Virus record (IMG/VR): IMGVR_UViG_3300046722_000061
Location: 1-33,972 of that record
Source: a virus
DNA length: 33,972 bases
Strand: one strand, 5' to 3'
Shown here one piece after another: positions 15,421 through 23,268 of this stretch (the stretch's first letter is position 1; each line of letters starts with the position of its first letter). Position numbers and translations under genes: made by a program. The notes beneath the pieces were generated by a model. It worked only from the letters and a program-made list of their open reading frames with translations. It was not told the origin of the DNA and made no database searches.

Positions 15421-15467
15421 CCATCACGCGCCGTGGTGGCTTCTTACAGATCGCGAATAGTCGCGAT
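15421..15467 (+). promoter_or_regulatory. Two hairpins in the leader of the capsid transcript
   Basis: CCATCAC/GTGGTGG (15421-15439) forms a seven-pair stem with one G-U pair. ATCGCGA-ATAG-TCGCGAT (15450-15467) is a perfect seven-pair stem with a four-base loop, ending three bases before the Shine-Dalgarno AAGGAG. Structures in this position often stabilise phage late mRNAs or serve as processing sites. The absence of a U-run argues against a terminator. Confidence 0.5.
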
Positions 15468-15482
15468 GCAAAGGAGCTATCC

Positions 15483-16100
15483 ATGGCCAATACTTCTGCC
15501 CCCTTCGGTTTCCGCCAGTTCCGTCGCCTTGATGGCGGCGCGCCGACTGCTGGCTTCGACACCCTCACCATTGCCTCCAGCGATACCAACGTCATTGGTA
15601 CGGGTGATGTGGTCGCCACGTCTACCACTGGCCCCTACGTCACTGTGCTTTCGTCTGGCCTGAGCCAAGTGCGCGGCGTGTTCATGGGTTGCGAGTTCTA
15701 CAGCCCGACCTTCCAGCGCAAGGTATGGTCTCCCTATTTCCCCGGCTCCGTGGCCACGACTTCCGGTACCAATGACGCCCAAGCGTGGGTCTGCACCGAC
15801 CCTGAGATGCTTTTCACCGTGCAGTGCTCAACGAGCAGCACGGTTAGTGCCAGCCAGATCAATATGAACTTTGGCGTTTCGTCCGGCACGTTTGGTGCCG
15901 CGAACACCACGACCGGTATTTCCGGCATGACGCTGGCTTCCACCTCATTCGCCACTACGGCAACCCTGCCCTTCCGTCTGTGGGACCTTTGGTCCAACTG
16001 GGCGCCTCCCGGCGTGAACGGCACGGACAATACCTCTGCCGGAAATGTCGTCGTCGTCCAGCCCAATAACTGGGATCGTAACAACACCACCGGCATCTAA
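15483..16100 (+). CDS. Putative head decoration/structural protein
   Basis: A 205-residue Ser/Thr-rich beta protein beginning MANTSAPFGFRQFRRLDGG. The 'MAN..APFGFR' opening recurs in structural proteins encoded immediately before the major capsid gene of podovirus-like phages. The body has repeated short strands (TVLSSGLSQVRGVFMGCEF, SPYFPGSVATTSG) and a C-terminal VVVQPNNWDRNN. A strong AAGGAG ribosome site follows the promoter and hairpins, so high expression is expected. A capsid decoration or head-stabilising role is inferred from position and composition. Confidence 0.75.
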   Translation: MANTSAPFGFRQFRRLDGGAPTAGFDTLTIASSDTNVIGTGDVVATSTTGPYVTVLSSGLSQVRGVFMGCEFYSPTFQRKVWSPYFPGSVATTSGTNDAQAWVCTDPEMLFTVQCSTSSTVSASQINMNFGVSSGTFGAANTTTGISGMTLASTSFATTATLPFRLWDLWSNWAPPGVNGTDNTSAGNVVVVQPNNWDRNNTTGI

Positions 16101-16112
16101 GGAGTGATCTAA

Positions 16113-17027
16113 ATGCCCGTCGCACTCGCGCAAATCAAAGACCTCCTGCTCCCCGGCTTGTGGGGCGTGTCGGGCAAGTACGATCAGATCGAGCGTCAGT
16201 GGCCCAAGCTCTTCAAGACCACTGACTCCAAGATGGCGCTGGAGCGTAGGGCTTCCATGCGCTACCTCGGTCTTGCTCAGTTGAAGCAAGAGGGTGGTGT
16301 TACCGCATTCGATAACGCCGCTGGCCAGCGCTATATCTACAACCAAGAGCATAACGAAATCGGGCTGGGTTACGCCATTACCCGCAAAGCCATCGATGAC
16401 AACCTGTACAAGGCAGAGTTTGGACCCTCCAACGATGGTCTGATGGCCTCCTTCCAACAGACTGAGGAAATCTACGGCGCCAACGTGTTCAACACGGGCT
16501 CCGTCTTCAACCAGAACGTAGGTGGCGACGGTCAGGCGCTCTTTAGCACCGCCCATCCCATCGATGGCAATACCATCGGTAACCGTCCCTCTGTGGACGT
16601 GGACCTGAACGAAACCTCGTTGCTCAATGGCGGTATCGCCGTTCGCTCAACGTGGCGGGATAACGCGGGCCTGAAGATGTACGCCCGCGCAAGGAAGTGC
16701 GTTATTCCGACCCAGCTTGAGCCGGTCGCGCTTCGTCTATTCCGCAGCGAGCTTCGCCCGGGAACCACGACCAACGATGTCAACGCCATCCTCGGCATGA
16801 ATGACTCCTTCAAGGAAGGCTTCATCGTCAACGACTACCTGACGAGCGGCTTTGCTTGGTTCCTGCTCACCAACGTTGACGGCCTGATCTTCATGAACCG
16901 TATCCCGTTTGAGATGGATATGTCCGTGGAGTTCACCACCGACAACCTGCTCGTGAAGGGCTACCAGCGGTATAGCTTCGGCTATTTCGACTGGCGCTCG
17001 GTCTGGGGCACGTTCCCGCTGTCTTAA
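16113..17027 (+). CDS. Major capsid protein, Mu gpT-like
   Basis: A 304-residue protein of the Mu major head subunit (gpT) type, expected to have the HK97 fold. Recognisable blocks are AITRKAIDDNLY with a following long helix, the DGQALFSTAHPIDG motif, NETSLLNGGIAVRS, the strand CVIPTQLEPVALRL, LRPGTTTNDVNAI, and the terminal FDWRSVWGTF. Strong AAGGAG precedes the ATG. Proteolytic maturation is not obvious; the protein lacks a long N-terminal delta-domain, consistent with a separate scaffold gene upstream. The assignment is secure at family level. Confidence 0.92.
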   Translation: MPVALAQIKDLLLPGLWGVSGKYDQIERQWPKLFKTTDSKMALERRASMRYLGLAQLKQEGGVTAFDNAAGQRYIYNQEHNEIGLGYAITRKAIDDNLYKAEFGPSNDGLMASFQQTEEIYGANVFNTGSVFNQNVGGDGQALFSTAHPIDGNTIGNRPSVDVDLNETSLLNGGIAVRSTWRDNAGLKMYARARKCVIPTQLEPVALRLFRSELRPGTTTNDVNAILGMNDSFKEGFIVNDYLTSGFAWFLLTNVDGLIFMNRIPFEMDMSVEFTTDNLLVKGYQRYSFGYFDWRSVWGTFPLS

Positions 17028-17036
17028 GGATGGATT

Positions 17037-17165
17037 ATGATTAACCATTATTTTCCATTCTCGGTCTATAATTCGGTAGTTACAAAAATCGGGACAAGCC
17101 CCGTTTTGGTCAGAAGCACAGATGGTGCAAGCGAAATAGCGAACCACAGAATGAAAGAGCGATAA
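17037..17165 (+). CDS. Small unknown protein, 42 aa
   Basis: A short gene read directly downstream of the capsid gene. AAGGA is six bases before ATG at 17037, and its TAA (17163-17165) directly abuts the next gene's ATG. The product MINHYFPFSVYNSVVTKIGT... ends MKER. The good ribosome site and exact fit between neighbours support it; the AT-rich codons differ from the flanking head genes. No family recognised. Confidence 0.55.
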   Translation: MINHYFPFSVYNSVVTKIGTSPVLVRSTDGASEIANHRMKER

Positions 17166-17498
17166 ATGGCACAGTCAATTACACTTTCCTCGGCTGGAAC
17201 GGCCACGATTGTCCTCAATCCTGTGGCTAGGACTACCTCGGTCATCTTCTCTTGCACGGGCGGCTCATCGGTAACGGTTGGTCAGGCAGAGGTATCGCTG
17301 GATGATCCCAGCACGACCCCGGCGCCGACCATGACGTGGGCTCTTCTCAGTACCACGTCAGGGATGACCTCTTCGACCGCGCTCGCGTTGCTTTACACCA
17401 TCTCCTCTCCGGTTGGAGCGGTACGCATCAACTCTTCGGCTAGCGCTGGCTCCAGTGGCGTCTTTACTCTGAAAGCCCTTCAGTCAGTTACCTCTTAA
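17166..17498 (+). CDS. Ser/Thr-rich putative virion protein, 110 aa
   Basis: Starts MAQSITLSSAGTATIVLNPV and is about one-third Ser/Thr with alternating hydrophobics, as expected for a small beta-sandwich. No catalytic motif. Position after the capsid gene suggests a capsid-surface or minor structural protein. The composition would also make it a candidate acceptor for O-glycosylation, though that is only speculation. Confidence 0.7.
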   Translation: MAQSITLSSAGTATIVLNPVARTTSVIFSCTGGSSVTVGQAEVSLDDPSTTPAPTMTWALLSTTSGMTSSTALALLYTISSPVGAVRINSSASAGSSGVFTLKALQSVTS

Positions 17499-17508
17499 GG
17501 AGAAGCAC

Positions 17509-17748
17509 ATGGCCAATCGTCATAAATTTGCTCGCGGTGGTAGGTCTGGGGCAGAAAGCACGGCTTATTCTGGCGGCGAGTCCAACGTGGCCAAGGATGC
17601 CAAAAGCACCACCGATAGCTTCAAGAAGGGCGGCAAGGTCATGGGCAAGAAGTCCAAGGGCCGAATGGACAAGTTCGCCCGTGGTGGCAGAACCGGTGGC
17701 TCTCCGTTCTCGTCTGCCAAGATCAAGGAAAATACCAGCGCGTCTTAG
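17509..17748 (+). CDS. Basic RGG/KGG-motif small protein, 79 aa
   Basis: Lys/Ser/Gly-rich, with near-repeats at both ends: HKFARGGRSGAES near the start and MDKFARGGRTGGS near 54, plus FKKGGKVMGKKSKG in the middle. It has no predicted globular core. TAAGGAG is a strong ribosome site. Related motifs occur in the products at 12449, 12633 and 30994, implying a shared role such as DNA or capsid-interior binding. Function unknown. Confidence 0.7.
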   Translation: MANRHKFARGGRSGAESTAYSGGESNVAKDAKSTTDSFKKGGKVMGKKSKGRMDKFARGGRTGGSPFSSAKIKENTSAS

Positions 17749-17756
17749 GTAGAGCC

Positions 17757-17936
17757 ATGGCTAAAAACTGGATCAAAGGTGCCATCAAACACCCCGGGGC
17801 TCTGCATAGCCATCTGGGGGTACCGCAGGGGCAGAAGATACCTGCGGCCAAGCTCGCGAAGGCTAGTCACTCGTCTAATCCGACGATCAAGAGAGAGGCC
17901 GCTCTAGCCAAGACGCTGAAGGGCTTCCACAAGTAG
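17757..17936 (+). CDS. Small basic phage protein, 59 aa (WIKGAIKHPGAL family)
   Basis: Read directly from the sequence. Starts MAKNWIKGAIKHPGALHSHL, followed by GVPQGQKIPAAKLAKASHS and the tail KREAALAKTLKGFHK. The 'WIKGAIK.PGALH..LGVP.G.KIPA' layout is one I recognise from unnamed small proteins in many tailed phages. ATG at 17757, TAG at 17934-17936. Highly basic; function unknown, possibly a minor virion or DNA-binding protein. Confidence 0.75.
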   Translation: MAKNWIKGAIKHPGALHSHLGVPQGQKIPAAKLAKASHSSNPTIKREAALAKTLKGFHK

Positions 17937-17946
17937 GAGCCGCTTT

Positions 17947-18291
17947 ATGCCGCAGATGCCGGTCTATATCACGATGTCATCTACGGGCGTCTCCCGTATC
18001 GTCAACGTCGATTACAACAAACCAACTCCATGCAATATAGCCGTAGGCGCTTCCTTTAGCTCCACGTCCGCCATGACGTGTACCTATGGTGTCGAATTCA
18101 CCATGGACGATACCAATTTGCAGGCCCTTTATGGCTCAACAAGGGCTGCCGTCTGGCAAGCAGATGCGAACCTTCCGGCTGGGACTTCTTCCGAAGCGAC
18201 GACCAATTATATGTTTCCCCCGGCGGCATTGAGGTTTACAGTCAGCGCGATCTCGTCTGGATCAGTAACCTTCTCGGTCATTCAAGGATAA
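17947..18291 (+). CDS. Putative beta-rich structural protein, 114 aa
   Basis: Starts MPQMPVYITMSSTGVSRIVN with AGGAG seven bases upstream. Alternating hydrophobic and Ser/Thr residues (SFSSTSAMTCTYGVEFTMDD, then FPPAALRFTVSAISSGSVTF) predict a beta-sandwich. The 'YNKPTPCNIAVG' segment resembles small structural proteins of phages, but I cannot name a family. Probably virion-associated from position. Confidence 0.68.
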   Translation: MPQMPVYITMSSTGVSRIVNVDYNKPTPCNIAVGASFSSTSAMTCTYGVEFTMDDTNLQALYGSTRAAVWQADANLPAGTSSEATTNYMFPPAALRFTVSAISSGSVTFSVIQG

Positions 18292-18300
18292 CCCCCTTGG

Positions 18301-18792
18301 ATGGCCATTTCTTTAGATGCCAAGGGTCAAGCGGGGGGCGGGGTCACCCTCTATGGTGACGGCTTAAGCCTGCTCACCAACAATATCACCCTGATCTCTG
18401 AGGGCATCCAGCTAACGCCGGTTAATGCGGCCACGCTTGGTCTGAGTGGCGGCACACTCAACCTCTCTGGCCAATCGGCCACCACCACCTCCAGCGTCGG
18501 CACCGTGGTTGGGTCCTTTAGTGTGACGAACGGGTCCACTAGGACCTACACCTATAGCCTTACCAGCAATCCCGGGGCGCTGTTCTCGGTTAGCGGAGCT
18601 AACCTTACAGTGGCGGCGGCCTTGAGCGCTGGTACCGATCCGATCACGGCGAAAGCCAGCGACACCGGCACGTCCACCATCACCGGGTTCTTCAACATCA
18701 CGGTCACCAGCACCATTGCGGGTACTCAGGCCCTCAAATTTAACTTTGCGAGCAATTCCATGTATATTCCGATACTTGGAGGAATAGGATAG
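18301..18792 (+). CDS. Structural protein with a cadherin/Ig-like domain, 163 aa
   Basis: Residues about 60-135 (GSFSVTNGSTRTYTYSLTSN ... FSVSGANLTVAAAL ... PITAKASDTGTSTITGFF) follow the cadherin/Ig-like repeat pattern: 'G.V.G.F.V..G', 'Y.L', 'F.V.G..L..A', 'Y.I...A.D', 'F.I.V'. The N-terminal 55 residues (MAISLDAKGQAGGGVTLYGD) are a Gly-rich lead. Such domains on phage virions usually mediate weak adhesion or decorate capsid or tail. Ser/Thr-rich. Which particle part carries it is unknown. Confidence 0.72.
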   Translation: MAISLDAKGQAGGGVTLYGDGLSLLTNNITLISEGIQLTPVNAATLGLSGGTLNLSGQSATTTSSVGTVVGSFSVTNGSTRTYTYSLTSNPGALFSVSGANLTVAAALSAGTDPITAKASDTGTSTITGFFNITVTSTIAGTQALKFNFASNSMYIPILGGIG

Positions 18793-18796
18793 CGCC

Positions 18797-20071
18797 ATGA
18801 GCGACAACCTTACGGTACTCAACTCTACTGGCGGAACCGCCACCATTCGTATGCGGGATACGACTGGGAGCAGCGGCCCGCTGGCTAATATGTCCATTCC
18901 CACGGATACCGCTGGCAATGCCATGATGGTCTTGCCCGGGGCTGCGGTTACCTCGACCGCTCAGGGCGCCGCCGTTGTGGTCGTCTCCTCCTTATCGCCA
19001 AGCCATACAGTCACGCTTTCCTCAAATCCAACGGTTATTCCATCCTCGGCCATTCAGGTCACTCTGACCAGCAATACGGTAGCCCTGTCTTCCAATCCCA
19101 CCGTTCTTCAGGGTGTTACTCCGTGGGTTACGAGCCTGACGACTGCGGCGGGCGCTAATACCATCACGCTGTCGTCTGCCATTTCGGCCACTACGGTTAT
19201 TTCCTCGGCTTTGTCGGTAACCCCGACCAGCGCAATAGTTGTTACGCTGTCCACGGCGGCTGGCGCCAATACGGTTACCTTGTCTTCTGCCATTAATGCC
19301 ACGGCTACCTTCTCGTCAGGCACGTTCACGCCTTCATCCAATCTAACAGTGACCCCATCTAGTAACTTCACGGTAATTCTATCCTCCAACCCGACGATTA
19401 CATCGCTATCATCCGGCACCATTGTCGTATCCAACGGTACGAATATTGCTAACGTCATAGCAGGGTCCTCAACCGTCACTTCCACTATGGCGGCGCTGGT
19501 AGTCGCCATGTCGTCCAATGGGGCTGGCATTATCGCCACGGGTACTCAGGCCTCCCCAGCATCTCAATATCTTTCTGTAATATCCGCAGGCGATATCGCC
19601 AGCGGCGTGCTTGACACCGGCAACCCTGTCAAGATCGGCGGCCTTTACAATTCCACCAATCCAACATCGGTAACGTCAGGCCAGCGCGTCAATGCTTGGT
19701 TTGATAAATCCGGAAAACAAATCGTTAATAGCGCACTGCGATCCCTTAAGGGAATTACTCTCACTGCCATTTCGTGCAGCGCCACCGAAACAAATATCAC
19801 CCCATCGAGTACGGGCGGTAACTTTATTGATCTATACGGACTGGTTATTGCCAATCAAAGTTCCGCCAACGTACAAACAGTAACCATTAAGGACTCTTCT
19901 GGAGGAACGGCAAGGTCCATCTTCCAAGTTCCGGCAAACGAAACCAGAGGGTTCATGGGGCCAGTAGACGCGGCATGGGTTCAGTCGGCATCAAGCCAAG
20001 CGTGGACTGCGACGGCAAGCAATTCAAGTGGAGCGTTGCAGATAACCACGCTCTACGTCACCAATCTCTAA
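18797..20071 (+). CDS. Long Ser/Thr-rich repeat protein, putative virion fibre/decoration, 424 aa
   Basis: The N-terminus (MSDNLTVLNSTGGTATIRMR) and C-terminal domain (about 270-424, ending LQITTLYVTNL) appear globular and beta-rich. Between them, about residues 60-240, is a repeat region built from units such as LSSNPTV (three near copies) and AAGANTITLSSAI / AAGANTVTLSSAI. It is one of the most Ser/Thr-rich products here. It probably forms an extended beta structure on the virion. No enzyme motif. It is a plausible O-glycosylation acceptor given the sugar operon, but this is a hypothesis. Confidence 0.72.
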   Translation: MSDNLTVLNSTGGTATIRMRDTTGSSGPLANMSIPTDTAGNAMMVLPGAAVTSTAQGAAVVVVSSLSPSHTVTLSSNPTVIPSSAIQVTLTSNTVALSSNPTVLQGVTPWVTSLTTAAGANTITLSSAISATTVISSALSVTPTSAIVVTLSTAAGANTVTLSSAINATATFSSGTFTPSSNLTVTPSSNFTVILSSNPTITSLSSGTIVVSNGTNIANVIAGSSTVTSTMAALVVAMSSNGAGIIATGTQASPASQYLSVISAGDIASGVLDTGNPVKIGGLYNSTNPTSVTSGQRVNAWFDKSGKQIVNSALRSLKGITLTAISCSATETNITPSSTGGNFIDLYGLVIANQSSANVQTVTIKDSSGGTARSIFQVPANETRGFMGPVDAAWVQSASSQAWTATASNSSGALQITTLYVTNL

Positions 20072-20084
20072 TGAGATAATTATC

Positions 20085-20786
20085 ATGTTAATGGGCCTCA
20101 TAGATGATGGTCGAAGCGTCATTGTATCCTCTGGTGGCGGGGCTTCTCCCCTCTGGACTCAGACGGACGCGCAGGCCGTGCAAACTAGTCCATTTGCTCA
20201 ATCATTCTCCTTCAATATGGCGACAGCCCCCGGTCTCCTTGTTGTTGGAATTGGTGGCAGCAATCAAGGAGCACCGACTGGTGACATACAGTCTGCTTCT
20301 ATCGGGGCTAGTAGTTCTAACCCGCTCACACTGGCCGTTACTACCGGCAGCACCACTTACCCGGTTTCAATATGGTATGGAACGCTCGCCTCCTCTGGAA
20401 CCCAGCAAATAAACGCAACATTGCCGACTGGGGGGCAATGGACGACATTTGGAATGGCTGTAGGGTCCTTGACTAATCTTGGATCAAGCATTCCAACCAC
20501 AACATCATTTGGCTTTTACCCCGGTAGTCAAGCCTCGCCATATCCCACCACGAGCCCTTCCTCCACGGTTACCGTTCCGGCGAGTGGATATGCCATTGTA
20601 TTCTGCTCGCAAGGTTCCAGCCTTGCAATTAGCGCGGCGAGTTCAACCTTTACGATGGATCAGAACGTAGTTGGTTTCGCCGCCAGTGTAGGTATTGGCC
20701 ATAATCATACGGCTGGAAGTGTAAATCCTAGTTTCAACGGTGTAAATTTTATTACAGCAGGCATCGTGGCGGCCACTTGGAGCTAA
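20085..20786 (+). CDS. Putative beta-sandwich virion protein, 233 aa
   Basis: Starts MLMGLIDDGRSVIVSSGGGA (an ATG six bases later is an alternative). The body has the layout of secreted/virion beta-sandwich domains: 'LLVVGIGGSN', 'PVSIWYGTLASSGTQQINAT', 'TFGMAVGSLTN', 'SGYAIVFCSQGS', and the C-terminal FITAGIVAATWS. A similar order of elements is seen in the product at 24100. No catalytic motif. The codons are more A/T-ending than in the head genes, as in the next gene. Confidence 0.68.
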   Translation: MLMGLIDDGRSVIVSSGGGASPLWTQTDAQAVQTSPFAQSFSFNMATAPGLLVVGIGGSNQGAPTGDIQSASIGASSSNPLTLAVTTGSTTYPVSIWYGTLASSGTQQINATLPTGGQWTTFGMAVGSLTNLGSSIPTTTSFGFYPGSQASPYPTTSPSSTVTVPASGYAIVFCSQGSSLAISAASSTFTMDQNVVGFAASVGIGHNHTAGSVNPSFNGVNFITAGIVAATWS

Positions 20787-20787
20787 G

Positions 20788-23187
20788 ATGGCCGGATGGT
20801 TTCCTCTCACGTTATTTGGCGCGCAGGGCTTCTTTCCATTTAAGTTGGGGGCTGGTGGTCAGACAACCAATATATCAATAGCTTCAGATGGTACCAAGGT
20901 AGCCAGAACGGATACCGGCGTAGCCTTCTATTATAACTCTACTGCGGCCAATCCCGGCAATGCCGGTGGGATCGGTTGCTGGCAAAACATTGTCACGCAA
21001 CAGTCCATCCCCGGATCAATATCTGGAACGACAACGGGAACTTGGGACGGAACCATCAATTTTGATGGCGTCTATGAAATAGTAGTTTGCCCAAGCAACA
21101 CGAATAGATTTTACTTATTCGCATTTCATAATGTTTTGCGGAGTGACAATCGTGGAGCAACATGGGTTACCACCGGCTTCACTCCGGTTGTCGCTGGAGG
21201 AAATGTATTTACCAAGTTTTTCGGCCCTTATATGGCCGTTGACCCAAATAATGCTGATATCGTTTATGTTGGAACTCCAGCCAGCGGAGTTTTTGTTTCA
21301 ACGAATGCCGGAACTTCCTTTTCGCCGGTTTCGTCGGTGGGGGCTGGCGTCGTGTACAGCGCTCTAGGAACCAGTACTTCCAGCAATACAATCAGTACAG
21401 GTTCCAATCTAACATTCGTAACTCAAGCTGGTCTTGGATTAAACCAAGGCAATATTCAGATTTATGAAACGAGCAATCCAGCAAACTGGGTAATGGCTAC
21501 ATCGCTAGTTTCATATACCGGAACATCCCTCGTAATAAACCCAACTACATCAGGAGGGTCTGGCACCCATACAGATTGGACTCTAGCCACAGGTTTTCAG
21601 GGTGGCGGCAACATTATTGCTTTCGATGGCTCTGCCACGATATACATCTCGACTTACGGGACCGGAGTTTTCAAAAGCATAAATTCAGGGGCAAGTTTCA
21701 CCCAAATATCTTCCGTATCAACTAGTGGTCCAATTAATCATCAGCATATGGTTGTCGATCAAAATCACAATCTGTGGTTAGTCGATAATACTTCAAATGA
21801 AGCTGGAGCATTGTGGAAATATAATGGAACGACATGGACTTCTGTAGCCGCCGCAGGAAGCAGTCTTTCGACCGTTTTGGTCGATCCCGCCAACGCCTCA
21901 AATGTAACGGCAGGTAATGCTGGCGGCGGCTTAAATTTATCAAAAGATGGAGGCGTTACTTGGACCGGCCTTCCGGGCGGAACAATCCGAGTTGCTAATG
22001 ATATTCCATGGCTCACTGTTAACGAGTCATTTATGACGAACGGAAACATGGCCTACGATCCATCCGTATCTAATACGGTTTGGTTTGCGGAGGGGATCGG
22101 AGTCTGGACAACTAATCCGCCAGCGACAGGCAACGCAATTACATGGACTTCTCATAGTGCTGGAATTGAAGATTTGGTTTCCTTGTGGGTTATAAGTCCC
22201 CCCGGAGGGCAGCCCGCATTTTTTGTAGAAGATCGCGGTGTATACCGGGGCGCTGGCGGTATATTCCCGTCTGGATACGGTCCAAACTATAATCAGAATT
22301 TAATAAATGGTTCATCCGGGGACTGGGCCTCATCGTCTCCCGGGACTCTTGTTGTGCTGGCATATTCCGGAACAAACTGGCAGTCATCAAAATCAATAGA
22401 TGGCGGAGTGACGTGGACTGTGTTTAGCGGAACACCATCAGATGTGGCATCTGGGGTACAGGCTGGCGGTATGATGGCGGCAAGCACACCGTCTAACATT
22501 ATGTATATTGGCGGAAATAATGGCAATCCATATTATACCACGGATGGCGGGGCGACTTGGAACCTCGTAACCATTGCTGGAATTTCTTCTGGTGACGGTT
22601 ATTCGTCATTCTCTGGCGCTTTATTTAATCGCCAAACGCTCTGCTCTGATCGGGTGGATGCAAATACCTTCTATTTATATAACTCCGGAACAGGCGCTCC
22701 CGGCATTTACATCTCTACCAACAGCGGAGTTTCATGGACACAAAAAAAGTCCGGCCTGTTTATCGCTGGGGAAGTCAATGCCAATGCATGGCTGAAGTCG
22801 GTTCCCGGCAATTCTGGGCATCTTTTTTATTCTGGCGGCATCCAAGTAGGGGCCTCTCACCCGACAACCGCTGCATTTTACCGATCAACCGATCATGGAG
22901 CCACTTGGTCAACCATAACTAACATGAATGATGTTTGGGCCTTTGGGTTTGGCGCTCCAAAACCCGGAGGCGGCGGATACCCATCCATATATGTTTATGG
23001 ATGGTATACCGGTAGTATTGGCGTTTGGCGATCCATAGACAATGCTGCAACATGGCAAAGTATCGGTGACGGCTTTCCGGGTGGAAGTTTTAGTCAGGTG
23101 CGGTGCGTGGAGGGTGATAATAATACCTACGGATATGTGTATTTAGGGACTGGCGGACAGGGTTTTTTCTATGGGTATGTTCCTTAA
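20788..23187 (+). CDS. Asp-box (BNR/sialidase-like) beta-propeller protein, putative receptor-binding or glycan-active virion protein
   Basis: A 799-residue protein with about nine Asp-box-like motifs (S-x-D/N-x-G-x-T/S-W/F) at roughly residues 119, 171, 297, 385, 536, 584, 643, 700 and 749, e.g. SKDGGVTW, SIDGGVTW, TTDGGATW, STNSGVSW, STDHGATW. This pattern marks beta-propellers of sialidase, VPS10 and GH74 type. I cannot identify the Arg triad or a catalytic pair with confidence, so binding without hydrolysis is possible. GGAG precedes the ATG. The gene uses more A/T-ending codons (GGA Gly, TCA/ACA) than the head genes, suggesting recent acquisition. Likely acts on a host surface polysaccharide; enzyme class unknown. 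Confidence 0.83.
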   Translation: MAGWFPLTLFGAQGFFPFKLGAGGQTTNISIASDGTKVARTDTGVAFYYNSTAANPGNAGGIGCWQNIVTQQSIPGSISGTTTGTWDGTINFDGVYEIVVCPSNTNRFYLFAFHNVLRSDNRGATWVTTGFTPVVAGGNVFTKFFGPYMAVDPNNADIVYVGTPASGVFVSTNAGTSFSPVSSVGAGVVYSALGTSTSSNTISTGSNLTFVTQAGLGLNQGNIQIYETSNPANWVMATSLVSYTGTSLVINPTTSGGSGTHTDWTLATGFQGGGNIIAFDGSATIYISTYGTGVFKSINSGASFTQISSVSTSGPINHQHMVVDQNHNLWLVDNTSNEAGALWKYNGTTWTSVAAAGSSLSTVLVDPANASNVTAGNAGGGLNLSKDGGVTWTGLPGGTIRVANDIPWLTVNESFMTNGNMAYDPSVSNTVWFAEGIGVWTTNPPATGNAITWTSHSAGIEDLVSLWVISPPGGQPAFFVEDRGVYRGAGGIFPSGYGPNYNQNLINGSSGDWASSSPGTLVVLAYSGTNWQSSKSIDGGVTWTVFSGTPSDVASGVQAGGMMAASTPSNIMYIGGNNGNPYYTTDGGATWNLVTIAGISSGDGYSSFSGALFNRQTLCSDRVDANTFYLYNSGTGAPGIYISTNSGVSWTQKKSGLFIAGEVNANAWLKSVPGNSGHLFYSGGIQVGASHPTTAAFYRSTDHGATWSTITNMNDVWAFGFGAPKPGGGGYPSIYVYGWYTGSIGVWRSIDNAATWQSIGDGFPGGSFSQVRCVEGDNNTYGYVYLGTGGQGFFYGYVP

Positions 23188-23268
23188 AGTATCCGTTTTT
23201 GACTTTTTTAAATCTTTCTCTAGGTTCTACCGCGCCAACTAGGCGATGCAGCGGGAAGGGATAATCCT

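Noticed and set aside
15346-15467. Intrinsic terminator before the head genes
   Set aside because: The stems exist but none is followed by a U-run, and a good promoter lies within the same region.
15945-16556. 203-aa minus-strand frame across the head and capsid genes
   Set aside because: Antisense to the most secure structural genes, with no start context; a shadow of codon bias.
18797-19500. CRISPR-like array in the repeat-rich gene
   Set aside because: Repeats are degenerate, in frame, and encode a Ser/Thr repeat protein; there is no constant repeat with unique spacers.
23188-23268. Promoter or terminator in the 81-base gap after the propeller gene
   Set aside because: A TTGACT and T-runs are present, but no -10 box lies at proper spacing and no stable stem precedes the T-runs; I see nothing firm besides the ribosome site of the next gene.
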